A stretch of DNA of 39,823 nucleotides, taken from the NCBI RefSeq assembly GCF_945285465.1, contig NZ_CALYQK010000013.1:1-39823 (forward strand), given 5' to 3'. The stretch's first letter is position 1. Every line of letters begins with the position of its first letter. Both the position numbers and the translations under genes were made by a program. This DNA comes from an uncultured Bartonella sp. GTDB taxonomy: Bacteria > Pseudomonadota > Alphaproteobacteria > Rhizobiales > Rhizobiaceae. Of the stretch, positions 1 through 8,797 are shown piece after piece. Below the pieces are notes generated by a model, which did not search any database, was not told where the DNA came from, and saw only the letters and a list, made by a program, of their open reading frames with translations.

Positions 1-411
1 GGTCATATTTTCAGGAATAATATTGCCAAATGTTTCTTCGACATAAGAGCGGGCACGCAATTCTTCCGGCTGGGCACGCCAAGTCATGCCATTCCAGTGA
101 ATACCGGCACCACCAACGCCGATACCGGGAAGGAACGAGCCAAGTTGGCGGTAGGGAAGAGCCGTTTGATCAAGCCCGCGACGTATTGTCAACGTATGGT
201 CATGCGGGCGAACGGCTGTACCAAGACGTACACCATATTTCAATTCATCGGCAGGTTTCGGATAGGCAAAATCAGGCACTGTATCGCGGTCTTCTCCACG
301 TTCAAGCGCAACAATTTCCATGCCTTCTTTTGCAAGTTCAATGCCACTAATTGCACCGGTCCATCCAAGACCGATTATGACAACATCTTTCTTTTTCATT
401 GTTTGTGTCAT
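1..411 (-). CDS. Gluconate 2-dehydrogenase flavoprotein subunit (GMC oxidoreductase), N-terminal part
   Basis: Only the first ~137 residues are present; the gene runs off the left edge. The product begins MTQTMKKKDVVIIGLGWTG, a dinucleotide-binding fold with the GxGxxG FAD motif (GLGWTG) right after the start. It continues with GVGGAGIHWNGMTWR, which matches large flavoprotein subunits of membrane-bound gluconate/sorbitol dehydrogenases of the GMC family. These oxidise D-gluconate to 2-keto-D-gluconate in the periplasm and pass electrons through a cytochrome c subunit to ubiquinone. The start lies 3 bases after the stop of the small-subunit gene, so the two are co-transcribed. A second Met (position 399) is an alternative start. 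The cytochrome c subunit is expected just beyond the left edge. The exact sugar-acid substrate cannot be fixed from sequence. Confidence 0.85.
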   Translation of the reverse strand, partial: MTQTMKKKDVVIIGLGWTGAISGIELAKEGMEIVALERGEDRDTVPDFAYPKPADELKYGVRLGTAVRPHDHTLTIRRGLDQTALPYRQLGSFLPGIGVGGAGIHWNGMTWRAQPEELRARSYVEETFGNIIPENMT

Positions 412-414
412 GAC

Positions 415-1131
415 TTAGGCCCTTTCACCGGAGAGAGAGACAGGGCCAAGTTTATAAGGAACATTGTCCTTTTCGACCCATTCGAGAAAACTGCCACGGG
501 CACCGGGAAAACCGATATAAACCCAGGCAGCCATATCATAATTGCCGCCATAGAGCGGATCGGCGAAATAACCTTCTTTGGTGTTTTGCAAAAGGAAGGT
601 GAAAAAGTCACCCGAGCGCAATTGTTCGATTGCCACTTCGTCCTTTTCAACGCATGTCAAGGCCTCATCCTGCTTGTCGGCGGGAAGTTCGGCAAAGATC
701 GCACCATATCGGTCTTTACACCATTCATTAATTTTGGGAATAGCAATGCGATAGGCTTCCGCAGGCGATGGCGCAGCCTGATAACCGGTATAACGCGGTG
801 CATCTCGGTCAAACGGAGCTTGCATATACCAATGATCGCCTTGCCCCCACGGACTTGCCAATTGCTTGTCGATGAAAACGGGAACACGCGTTTCCAAAGC
901 ACCGGGCCCTTTGCCTTCTGAAGGAATAATTCGGGAGGTCGCTGCCATCACAAAAGCCCATTCTTCGGCATTGAAAAATGATCGTTGGTAACTCTCTAAC
1001 GGTACTGCGCCCACTGGTTGCGCCATAAGGTGACGAGCCGATAAAGCAGTCGCTGCACAAGCGGCAGCCCCTAACAATAAGCCCCGTCGTGTTATCGACA
1101 GTTTGGTTGCTGTCAAATTTTTTTCTATCAT
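415..1131 (-). CDS. Gluconate 2-dehydrogenase small subunit (subunit 3 family), Tat-exported
   Basis: A 238-residue protein of the gluconate 2-dehydrogenase subunit 3 family, the small partner of the GMC flavoprotein encoded just downstream. The N-terminus carries a twin-arginine signal (SITRRGLLLGAAACAATAL, about residues 12-30) and a likely cleavage near LMAQP, so the complex is exported folded by Tat. Family-like segments include FNAEEWAFVMAATSRIIPSE and GGNYDMAAWVYIGFPGARG. I chose ATG 1131 because GGAGGG lies about five bases upstream; a GTG at 1143 lies on the far side of that site. The order small subunit then large flavoprotein is the usual operon order. The role follows from the family and the neighbour gene. 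Confidence 0.87.
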   Translation of the reverse strand: MIEKNLTATKLSITRRGLLLGAAACAATALSARHLMAQPVGAVPLESYQRSFFNAEEWAFVMAATSRIIPSEGKGPGALETRVPVFIDKQLASPWGQGDHWYMQAPFDRDAPRYTGYQAAPSPAEAYRIAIPKINEWCKDRYGAIFAELPADKQDEALTCVEKDEVAIEQLRSGDFFTFLLQNTKEGYFADPLYGGNYDMAAWVYIGFPGARGSFLEWVEKDNVPYKLGPVSLSGERA

Positions 1132-1307
1132 AAAACCCTCCACGAACGGATTAATACGCTCTCGTTACACTAATTAGATTGATTCTTAAGCAACAAGACT
1201 GTGAACTCCGAAAATGTGATAAACCTTCATGTCATTGTCACATTTTGAAGTTTGCTAATTTGTAATTTTCGTTTATGAGAATTAACGTTAGGGTGTAGGG
1301 GTTTTCT

Positions 1308-1719
1308 ATGATATTAAAGCACCTGAAGCTTGGATTATCGGTTCTTTTGTCGGAGGTTTTTATAACATCGCTTTGTTCGTCTGAAATTGTTGCTTATGTA
1401 CCGCCCGGACGCTATTGCGGTTTTGTTTACAATGCCGGATATATTGTTTGTTCCCAAGTATTGCTCGATAAAACGGAAGATGGGCGTATTGTCGGTAAAA
1501 TGATCGATGGCGATGGTGTCACCGAAGGAACAATCGAGGAACGGGTATAAAACGAAGGTAGAGAACGAATAATCGAATGGAAAGATAAATACGGCACCGG
1601 CTTTGCTATCTGGAAATTTGATATTAATTTTGGAAAAATTTGAAGGCCGTTGGGGTTCAGGCTTGCAGCTTCCCCAATATATTTGGACAGGAAAACGCTG
1701 CAATGACTCCACAAGTTGA
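1308..1719 (+). pseudogene. Broken gene for a small exported protein (in-frame stop plus +1 frameshift)
   Basis: The first 80 codons read MILKHLKLGLSVLLSEVFIT..., with a signal-peptide-like start, then PPGRYCGFVYNAGYIVCSQV and DKTEDGRIVGKMIDGDGV, ending at TAA 1548-1550. Reading on in the same frame gives a plausible continuation (NEGRERIIEWKDKYGTGFAI). After the A-run at about 1631-1638, a one-base shift gives FEGRWGSGLQLPQYIWTGKR and a stop at 1717-1719. The product would be about 135 residues. The continuation keeps the same small exported-protein character, so one nonsense codon and one frameshift in a former gene explain it best. Its end overlaps the thiD start by 17 bases. I do not recognise the family. 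Confidence 0.6.
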
Positions 1720-2551
1720 TCAATCAAATAGTGCTTTTATTCCCCGCATTCTTTCGATCGCCGGTACGGATCCGAGCGGTGGGGCAGGAATGCAGGCTGA
1801 TATAAAAACATTTTCAGCCATGAAAACCTACGCCATGAGCGTGGTGACAGCAGTTGTTGCCCAAAATACATCGGGTGTTCGTGGTTTCAAGGCGATGGAC
1901 GCAAATTTTGTTGCCGATCAGATTGATGCGGTTTTTGAAGACGTAAAAGTTGACGCGGTAAAAATCGGCATGGTTGCCAATACGGCAATAGCGGCTGTAA
2001 TTTCTGAAAGACTTTTACACCATAATGCGACCAATATTGTGCTTGATCCGGTTATGGTTGCCAAAAGTGGCGACCTGTTGCTCAATCAGGAAGCGATAGA
2101 ATTTATTCGCAATATTTTGGTTCCCATGGCGGCAATCATCACGCCCAATCTTCCCGAAGCAGGGGTTTTACTCAATGTTAAACCGCGATGGACATTGGCG
2201 GAAATGCGTAAGTTTGCCCCCGATATGCTCGAGCTTCATTGCCGTTCGGTTTTGCTCAAAGGCGGGCATTTACATGGCTCTACAAGTCCCGATATTTTTT
2301 GTGACCGTCATGGTATCATCGAGCTTGAGGCCCCACGCGTTGCGACAAAAAATGATCATGGGACAGGATGCACGATTTCTGCTGCCATTGCCGCGCTGTT
2401 GCCGACGACACCACTTGTTGATTCGGTAAGGTTTGCCAAACAGTATTTGACCGGAGCTCTTGGCGCGTCAAACAAATTACAAGTAGGTCATGGCCATGGC
2501 CCCGTGCATCATTTTTATGAATTATGGCAAGACGGGAAATTTGGCCAGTAG
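1703..2551 (+). CDS. thiD: Hydroxymethylpyrimidine/phosphomethylpyrimidine kinase
   Basis: ThiD phosphorylates HMP and HMP-phosphate to HMP-diphosphate in cytosolic thiamine synthesis. The 282-residue product has the ribokinase-fold signatures of the family: AGTDPSGGAGMQADIKTFSA near the N-terminus, VLDPVMVAKSGDLL in the middle, TPNLPEAGVL, and the anion-hole loop HGTGCTISAAIAALL near the C-terminus. I chose ATG 1703, which has AGGAAA eight bases upstream; an earlier in-frame start at 1640 would add 21 residues read from the end of the broken upstream gene. No other thiamine gene is adjacent and no TPP riboswitch is visible upstream, so it is probably read from a promoter inside or before the broken gene. 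It converges with the regulator at 2556, leaving only four bases between stops. Confidence 0.95.
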   Translation: MTPQVDQSNSAFIPRILSIAGTDPSGGAGMQADIKTFSAMKTYAMSVVTAVVAQNTSGVRGFKAMDANFVADQIDAVFEDVKVDAVKIGMVANTAIAAVISERLLHHNATNIVLDPVMVAKSGDLLLNQEAIEFIRNILVPMAAIITPNLPEAGVLLNVKPRWTLAEMRKFAPDMLELHCRSVLLKGGHLHGSTSPDIFCDRHGIIELEAPRVATKNDHGTGCTISAAIAALLPTTPLVDSVRFAKQYLTGALGASNKLQVGHGHGPVHHFYELWQDGKFGQ

Positions 2552-2555
2552 TTCT

Positions 2556-3593
2556 TTAATTATCCAATAATGTCGAAAAGCGTTGACGATAGGCTTGAGG
2601 AGAAATGGCAAGATGGCGCTGGAAAACGCGTCTTAATGTTTCTTCGCTACCAAAACCGCAATGGCTGACCACTTTTTTGATTGGCCAATTTTGTTCAAGA
2701 TAGTGTTTTGCAGCGTCAAGGCGCAACAGCGCAATGGCTTTTGCCGGTGAAACGCCGGTCATCAATTTATAAAGGCGCGAAAAATTCCGTTCACTCATGG
2801 CGCATTGTTTGGCTAAATCGGCAATGGCTAAAGGTTGTGACAAATTTTCGCCAATCCATTTATTGAGTATATTAAAACGCTTGTCTTCACAAAAAAGATT
2901 CATAACTTCGCTAAACTGGCTTTGCCCGCCGGGGCGGCGAAGGTAGACCACCAGTTGTCGGGCTACCGATTTTGCCAATGCAAAACCCAAATCCTGCTCG
3001 ATCATGGCAAGAGCCATATCTATGCCAGCCGTTATTCCGGCCGATGTCCATATTTTTCCGTTGCAGATGAAGATCGCATCGCTTGTCCACAAAACACATG
3101 GATAGTTTTTCTGAAATTCGCCGATCCGGCGCCAATGTGTTGTCGCTTTTTTGTGATCAAGCAGGCCGAGCCTGGCCAGAACTGCAGCCCCACTGCATAC
3201 AGAAGCAAACCTTCTCGCTGATTGGTGAACGTTCTTTATCCATTCGAGCGCGGCATTATTTGCAATGAGCTGGTTGATGCCCTTTCCGCCACTGATAATA
3301 AGCGTGTCGATAGATTTGGGGCTTGAAATGAACGGTGCACAACACAATTCAAGGCCGCTTGACGTTCTGATCTTAGTTTTATCGGCAATTGTGACAAGCT
3401 TATAGGGTTTGTGCGTGCCCTCATAAACGTCATTGGCGGTCGAAAAGGCCTGCAACGGGCCGCTTATGTCCAAAAGCTGTGCATCGTCAAAGCCGAAAAT
3501 CGCAATCGTTTTCGTTTCATTGGCCAATATATCCAATTTTGGCAGGATTTGTGGAGCATTTGTCATAACTGCCAATCTATCTTGTCGTAACAT
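2556..3593 (-). CDS. GlxA-type transcriptional regulator (DJ-1/PfpI domain plus AraC helix-turn-helix)
   Basis: A 345-residue protein with an N-terminal DJ-1/PfpI-like domain and a C-terminal AraC DNA-binding domain. The DJ-1 part has IFGFDDAQLLDISGPLQAF, LIISGGKGIN, and the nucleophile-elbow segment VCSGAAVLARLGLL followed by ATTHW. The AraC part shows two helix-turn-helix units: IADLAKQCAMSERNFSRLYK, and VVSHCGFGSEETLRRVFQRH with the ISPQAYRQRF ending. Proteins of this layout regulate nearby catabolic genes. It is divergent from the isonitrile-hydratase-like gene, the obvious target. I chose ATG 3593 with a close GGAA upstream. TTG 3608 and ATG 3566 are alternatives; the last would leave more room for divergent promoters. 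Confidence 0.85.
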   Translation of the reverse strand: MLRQDRLAVMTNAPQILPKLDILANETKTIAIFGFDDAQLLDISGPLQAFSTANDVYEGTHKPYKLVTIADKTKIRTSSGLELCCAPFISSPKSIDTLIISGGKGINQLIANNAALEWIKNVHQSARRFASVCSGAAVLARLGLLDHKKATTHWRRIGEFQKNYPCVLWTSDAIFICNGKIWTSAGITAGIDMALAMIEQDLGFALAKSVARQLVVYLRRPGGQSQFSEVMNLFCEDKRFNILNKWIGENLSQPLAIADLAKQCAMSERNFSRLYKLMTGVSPAKAIALLRLDAAKHYLEQNWPIKKVVSHCGFGSEETLRRVFQRHLAISPQAYRQRFSTLLDN

Positions 3594-3625
3594 ATTTTCC
3601 AACAACAATTAACAAAGAGAAAAAC

Positions 3626-4312
3626 ATGACCATAAAAGTTGGATTTCTAATCTTTGAAAATATGCAATTATTGGATTTCGCCGCGCCCTACGATACCTTC
3701 AAAGCAGTGCCGGAAATGTCGGTTACACTTATCGGCCAAACGTTGGAACGGGTCACGACATCAAGTGGCCTCGGCTTTGTTCCAACCGCCGCGATAAATA
3801 CGATCGGCCGTTTAGATGTTTTGTGCGTGCCCGGTGGCAATGGTGTCAATCGGCTTCTTGACGACGAACCGGTTCTTGATTTTCTTCGTCAACAGGCAAA
3901 ATCTGTGCGTTATCTGACATCGATTTGTACCGGTGTTCTTGTTCTCGGGGCAAGCGGCTTACTTCACGGACGAAAGGCCACTACACATTGGACGGCCATG
4001 GATTATTTGACCGTGTTTGGTGCAATTCCGGTTCAACGCCGCGTGGTTGTTGACGGAAATATCGTTACCGCTGGCGGTGTCACTGCCGGAATGGATTTCG
4101 GGCTGGTCATGATTGCCGAATTATTGGGTAAAAAGGCAGCCCAAAAAGTTCAACTGCAAATGCAATATGCCCCCGAACCTCCATTTGATTGCGGAACACC
4201 ACAAAAAGCGCCGCATGATCTTGTCCAGCAAGTTTTGAAGCAAGATAAATATGAAGAAAGGCGGAAAATTATCAGCAATTTTGAAATGATGCACAAGAAC
4301 AACGAAAGCTAA
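3626..4312 (+). CDS. inhA: Isonitrile hydratase-like DJ-1/PfpI family protein
   Basis: This 228-residue protein resembles isonitrile hydratase, which hydrates isonitriles to N-formamides. Visible features are ENMQLLDFAAPYDTF near the N-terminus, VPGGNGVNRLL, and YLTSICTGVLVLGASGLL with ATTHW. Asp17 and Cys101 fall at the positions I recall as essential in the Pseudomonas enzyme. The start is ATG 3626, preceded by an AGAGA-type ribosome site. It is divergent from a GlxA-type regulator and is closed by a strong terminator, so it forms a one-gene unit. The last ~45 residues (after KVQLQMQYAPEPPFD) form a charged tail ending in a Lys/Glu-rich segment. A different small-molecule hydratase or an amidase-like activity remains possible. 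Confidence 0.75.
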   Translation: MTIKVGFLIFENMQLLDFAAPYDTFKAVPEMSVTLIGQTLERVTTSSGLGFVPTAAINTIGRLDVLCVPGGNGVNRLLDDEPVLDFLRQQAKSVRYLTSICTGVLVLGASGLLHGRKATTHWTAMDYLTVFGAIPVQRRVVVDGNIVTAGGVTAGMDFGLVMIAELLGKKAAQKVQLQMQYAPEPPFDCGTPQKAPHDLVQQVLKQDKYEERRKIISNFEMMHKNNES

Positions 4313-4356
4313 AACATATTTGAACTGAAACATGTTTGTCCAATGACGATTCCAAA

Positions 4357-4388
4357 TAAAATGCCGGCATGAAAGCCGGCATTTTTTA
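4357..4388. terminator. Rho-independent terminator, probably bidirectional
   Basis: Perfect stem ATGCCGGC (4361-4368) and GCCGGCAT (4375-4382) with a six-base loop. It has a T-run on the plus side and an A-run on the left that gives a T-run on the minus strand. It sits between the convergent isonitrile-hydratase-like gene and the anion transporter and can serve both. Confidence 0.9.
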
Positions 4389-4468
4389 ATGTTTATCAGC
4401 TTTGAATTTTAGGCTGTTCTTCAAACGCAACATTTTTTGTCAAGATACAAGATCGAATCGCAGACGGC

Positions 4469-5971
4469 TCACCAGTAACCGAGTATTTTCCACCAAACGC
4501 CACCAACAACGGCGAAGATTATCAGGTTTACAATACTCATGACGAACCCTACGCCCCACCAACGACCAAGTGTTACATAACCGGATCCAAAAATAATTGG
4601 TGAAGTTCCTGTGGCATAATGGGTCAAGCCCATCATAATTGCCGAGGCAGCAGCCATCAATAACATGAAAAGATTGACATATTCAGCCGGAATAAGGTGC
4701 ACACCAACCATCAGGAAGGCCAACATCATGGCACTGATGTGTGCGGTTGTACTAGCAAATACATAGTGGGCATACATGAATGTCAAAATAAGCACTGCCA
4801 TTGCAACAGGCCAGCTCATTCCGCTGGATTCGATCGCGATACGCAGACCGTCGGAAAACCAGGCAACAATACCGAGTTTGTTAAGTTGACCGGCCAACAT
4901 AACCAATGCACCAAACCAGATGAGTGTGTCCCAGGCACTTCTTTCTTGCAGAACATCTTGCCATGTTAATGTTCCACAAAGCAGTAGAATAACAAGACCG
5001 ACGAAAGCCACAGCTGTGGGATCAACAACATAAGAAGGTCCGAACAAAGCTGCCGGAAGCCCTGCCCACAATAAAAGCATGATGACAAAAGTAATCAGCA
5101 TTACAATTTCTGCACCTTTGATCTTGCCCAATTTTTGTAATTCATCATGAGCAAAAGTCACGGCATTCGGCGTCGTCTTCAACTCTGGTGGTGAAATCAA
5201 ATAAATGACAAAGGGCATAGCAAACATGGCGATAAGACCCGGCACCAGCATACATAATGCCCAAGTACTCCACGAAAGCGTGAAATTCTGATTAGTTGCT
5301 TCGGCAATATAGTTCACAACCAGCGGATTAGGGGCTGTTGCAGTAATAAACATCGCCGAACTGATCGGGTTGGCGTGATAGTTAACCAATGCCAGATAGG
5401 TACCAACTTTGCCTTGAGTACCTTTATCCGGATCAGAATTATAGGCATGAGCAATCGAACGCATGATCGGGTGGATAATGCCACCACATCTTGCTGTATT
5501 GCTTGGTGTAAAAGGAGCAAGAAGCAATTCGCATATTGCTAGTCCATAGCCTATGCCGATCGTTCTTTTTCCTAAAAGGCGAATAAAATAATAGCCAATA
5601 CGCGAGCCCAGTCCCGTTTTAATCAAGCCACGCGATACGCAAACGGAAACAACGATTAGCCAGATTAGTGCATTATTCATCGAACCAAGGGCATCGGCGA
5701 CCGCTTTTGACGAAGTCGGTGACGTGACCTTAGAAAGCATAACCACCGCAATGGTGATCATGGACATGACACCAAGAGGCATAACTTTGAGGATAATGCC
5801 CAGAATTGCAGAGACAAAGATAGCTACAAAGTGCCAGGCCTCGGTTGTAAGTCCGTCGGGTTTGGGAAACATGTATAAGGCCCAGTAGACGAGTACGCAG
5901 ATAATACCCGGAATAACGCGGAAAGGAACGTATTCCGATATTTTCTGGTTTAGTTTGCTTATGGATTGCAT
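4469..5971 (-). CDS. DASS/SLC13-family anion:Na+ symporter (CitT-like)
   Basis: A 500-residue inner-membrane protein with about a dozen hydrophobic segments from VIPGIICVLVYWALYMF onward. It belongs to the divalent anion:sodium symporter family, which moves di- and tricarboxylates. Both substrate/sodium motifs are visible: APFTPSNTARCGGIIHPI in the first repeat and FASTTAHISAMMLAF in the second, plus TATAPNPLV and LTHYATGTSPIIFGSGYV. I chose ATG 5971, which has AGAGG nine bases upstream; ATG 5977 is only three bases from it. The sequence most resembles the CitT/TtdT branch (citrate, tartrate, succinate), but the substrate cannot be fixed. It is a single gene with a terminator behind it and a long empty leader region ahead. 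Confidence 0.88.
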   Translation of the reverse strand: MQSISKLNQKISEYVPFRVIPGIICVLVYWALYMFPKPDGLTTEAWHFVAIFVSAILGIILKVMPLGVMSMITIAVVMLSKVTSPTSSKAVADALGSMNNALIWLIVVSVCVSRGLIKTGLGSRIGYYFIRLLGKRTIGIGYGLAICELLLAPFTPSNTARCGGIIHPIMRSIAHAYNSDPDKGTQGKVGTYLALVNYHANPISSAMFITATAPNPLVVNYIAEATNQNFTLSWSTWALCMLVPGLIAMFAMPFVIYLISPPELKTTPNAVTFAHDELQKLGKIKGAEIVMLITFVIMLLLWAGLPAALFGPSYVVDPTAVAFVGLVILLLCGTLTWQDVLQERSAWDTLIWFGALVMLAGQLNKLGIVAWFSDGLRIAIESSGMSWPVAMAVLILTFMYAHYVFASTTAHISAMMLAFLMVGVHLIPAEYVNLFMLLMAAASAIMMGLTHYATGTSPIIFGSGYVTLGRWWGVGFVMSIVNLIIFAVVGGVWWKILGYW

Positions 5972-5977
5972 CAACAT

Positions 5978-7112
5978 AACCCTCTGTAAATTCCCCCCAA
6001 TAAGGTATCGAGCCTCCTCCAATAAGGTTGAGCATATAAAGCACGAAGTTTTATACGCTACTTAAAAATAACCGCCTTCAGTCAGAACTGTTATTTCTCA
6101 ATAGTGCTTTCGCCAAAACTGGCTAAATTATGTTTTCTTTTTACTCCCAATCCAAGTTTGGAACAAGAAAGATTCGACGTTTTCCAAAAATAACGGCTAA
6201 GTCAATTTACATATATGTTTGTGCTAAACTTCAAACCTACTGGACGCCGAGCCAATTAAAACGTAAGGTGGGGCTCGCGTGATTTGCATTTCATTGGTTT
6301 AAGTGAAAGATAAATCAAGGGTTGACTTATTACGCCCGATCGGGGGGGGCAAATAGTGGATAGCTTTATTGTCGGGTGGTTTTGTATATGTCAAAGAGCG
6401 ACATAAAGTAAGCAGCATTGTTGATTCCATCACACTAATGGCAATGGAAAAGTGCCACCTTCTGCCAGTGTCGACATTAAAACAATTAACATGAAAACAA
6501 TTAAAACACGCTGTCGCTACTTCCCGGACAAAAAGCCCGATAAGGGTGCTTTGCCATGTCGACATGTTAGATAGCCCCACACCGGAAGCTGGAGTACTTG
6601 ATGACTAATAGAATCAATTTTTTATACCGGCGCTGTTCAATACGTTTTTTGGGAAAAATGTTTCAGACTTATGCGAGCGGCCTGAAGCCCGATTGGAAGC
6701 CGATTTTTTTCATATGCATGATCCATGATCGGTATTAACCGGATATAATTGTTACCAACCGAAGGAAAAACGGTTGAACGCATTAGGACAACCGGTTTTC
6801 TGGCGGTTTGATCGGGTGCACCGCAATTCGGATCCGACAGCAGCTATCGAGCTGGCAAACGCGCAGTGCAGAACAGAAAAGTGCAAGGAAAAAATTGCGT
6901 CAAAAAAAGCAAAACCAACTACATATGGGGCATGCCGTCTATCAAGCGAAGCAGACCCGCGAGCAGAGTTAAAAACTATTTGCCAAGCTAGAGTTTTGAG
7001 CCATCGCCGTTTTATGTACCGCCACATATGAGGATAGAGAAATACTATCCTGACTTTTTTGGTTACGACCGAAACAATCATATTTTTTTCGATCGTCTTA
7101 TGCGTCGAAAGC
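5978..7112. other. 1.1 kb region with no recognisable gene
   Basis: The stretch upstream of the anion transporter and downstream of yagU holds only short frames in both directions, none with a recognisable domain or convincing ribosome site. It contains a G8 tract at 6342-6349. The longest frames (minus 6752-7123, plus 6774-7031) encode Arg/Lys/Cys-rich peptides that do not look like proteins. It adjoins a zone of dead transposase genes and may be decayed sequence too, but I cannot name a parent gene. The transporter promoter must lie near its right end at about 6000-6100. Confidence 0.6.
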
Positions 7113-7634
7113 TTAGCCAGCACTTGCCTTTATCATTCGGTTTCGCAGATCATGACGAAAAATTTCGATTGTCCATGCCCATAAGAGATGGCCGACACTT
7201 TCGGAAAACAGTTCGTCGAAAGGCAGGTTCCAGATAGCCGGAGCCCAGCCTCCAAGAGGCAAAACGACGCCGTGAAAAGCCAGGGTAACCAGCACACCAA
7301 ACAAAAGTCCCTGCCATAATTTAACAATCGGAAAAATTTCGACGGCTAAACAATAAAATACTGCAAAAACAACCGAGAAAAGGTAGTGGACACCTGATAT
7401 ACCCCAATTCACGATATGGTCGGAATAGTGATAGATCATATCATCGGTATGAATTCCAAATGATTGCAAGACTTCCGCCGGCGGTATCGGCCGATCCGGC
7501 GTTCGCGGCGGAAGAATACTTTCCGTACCCGATTTGACAAAACCGGAAATAATGCCACCAGCGATGCCGGCGATAGATGCCACCCAATAATGGCGGCTGC
7601 TTTTCAAAGTTCTTTGCAAAAAATATCCAAACAT
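7113..7634 (-). CDS. yagU: YagU family inner-membrane protein
   Basis: A 173-residue membrane protein resembling E. coli YagU (DUF1440), a protein linked to acid resistance. Characteristic stretches are SIAGIAGGIISGFVKSGTES, PPRTPDRPIPPAEVLQSFG, and VLPLGGWAPAIWNLPFDELF followed by SESVGHLLWAWTIE. There are three to four hydrophobic segments: residues ~18-35, ~76-98, ~105-125, and a weaker one at the VGHLLWAW segment. The start is ATG 7634 with only a weak ribosome site. The gene stands alone, with non-coding or decayed DNA on both sides, yet its frame is intact, which suggests it is still selected. Its biochemical function is unknown. Confidence 0.85.
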   Translation of the reverse strand: MFGYFLQRTLKSSRHYWVASIAGIAGGIISGFVKSGTESILPPRTPDRPIPPAEVLQSFGIHTDDMIYHYSDHIVNWGISGVHYLFSVVFAVFYCLAVEIFPIVKLWQGLLFGVLVTLAFHGVVLPLGGWAPAIWNLPFDELFSESVGHLLWAWTIEIFRHDLRNRMIKASAG

Positions 7635-7819
7635 TTCAAACTGGTTCCCTATGCCAAGGTACGGGCTTGTTATTGCAGCTAACTTGAAAACTCAAGTCAA
7701 CTTTATTTTATCGTCGTTAAACGCCTCGGGAATAATAATGCTAACCGGTTTTAAAATTTGGAATGCTCTTTATGCTGACTGAATCATTTGGGATTTTCAA
7801 TGAATTTGATTTCTGATTC

Positions 7820-8797
7820 CGTATTTGCATTGGTTAAGGAGGCCAGAACGAAAGGGTTTTGCACTTTCAACAGAGGGTATTTCGGCGATTAAAGAAGCAG
7901 CAAGTCGTCGCGCGGTTGCGCTGTGCTTTGGTGGTTGATTCTCGACGGCGATCTGTTGGCAGACTCGCTTTGACAAGACAAGGTTTTGCGCCGGTAGACG
8001 TCAACGGGGCGATACGCGCCTACATTCAATTTGAGAATGCGTTGCTGATATTCTGACACATTGGAAAGCCCAAAAGGATATAACGCGTGGAAAACTGCGC
8101 GTCGAACACTGCACCTGAAGCCGAGCAAAGTCGGTTTGGCCGTTGCGCTCGTACCGTTTCACCGTTTCTTTGTACGCCATGGCATAACACGGGAAAAAAC
8201 AGGTTGCGCAATTGAGCAGCATCGCCTTGACATTTTAAGGCAGCGTCAGGCATGGTTTGAGGAACAGATGGACAAGGATGGCGAATGTCTGCTCTCCATA
8301 GAAGAAACGTGGAATGCTGCCAGCTTGACCAATAGCGATCGTCGTTGCGCCAGAGTACAACGTTTGCATATCGGCCTCGCGCACGAACATCGCAAGACCA
8401 CGATATTGGTCACAGGTTCGCCCATGAGCGGTGTCGTCGTCCCCAAGGTGCGTGACGGATTGTTCAATGACGACTGGTTTGAGACTTATCCGACCGAGAT
8501 GCTTATTCCCCAATAGTGGTATGATGGTATCATTAGCACGGATAATCTATCCTGCCAAAAAGATCATCAGTGCGTGAAAAGATCAATGCGGCTGACGCAA
8601 TTTTACGGTTCCTGTCGTCCCATAGCCCTGACGTCACCCCGCTCAAAAGGCCTCCTCACACCTCGAGGCTGTGCCCAGAAAAATCGATAAACGCTTTGCA
8701 GGCGGTTTGTAAAACGCTACCGCCATACTTGTCACAATCTTCCAGCTCGATGATCGCGCAAATTCCGCCATTTCATGCGGATATGAACCTAATGATT
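7820..8797 (+). pseudogene. Dead IS630-family transposase
   Basis: Reading through several stops and frame changes recovers most of an IS630 transposase. Near 7875 there is EGISAIKEAASRRAVAL (helix-turn-helix region). At about 7992-8100 come GRRQRGDTRLHS and ADILTHWKAQKDITRGKLR. At about 8236-8516 come RQAWFEEQMDKDGE, LLSIEET (first catalytic acidic region), HEHRKTTILVTGSPMSGVVV and KVRDGLFNDDWF. At about 8600-8640 there is LRFLSSHSPDVTPL (the family's FLPPYSPDLNP block). ISCGYEPN near 8775-8797 matches the C-terminal GY motif. The order and spacing fit a ~1 kb transposase, but at least three stops and frame changes make it inactive. Terminal repeats were not identified. Confidence 0.82.

Noticed and set aside
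97-921. Long plus-strand frame of 274 codons across the gluconate dehydrogenase genes
   Set aside because: It lies opposite two well-supported minus-strand genes with clear FAD and Tat motifs, and its own translation has no recognisable domain.
6342-6349. G8 homopolymer as a possible phase-variation switch
   Set aside because: It is not within or just upstream of a coding frame that would be switched by slippage.
6774-7123. Overlapping short frames (plus 6774-7031, minus 6752-7123)
   Set aside because: No ribosome site, odd composition and no recognisable domain; treated as non-coding.
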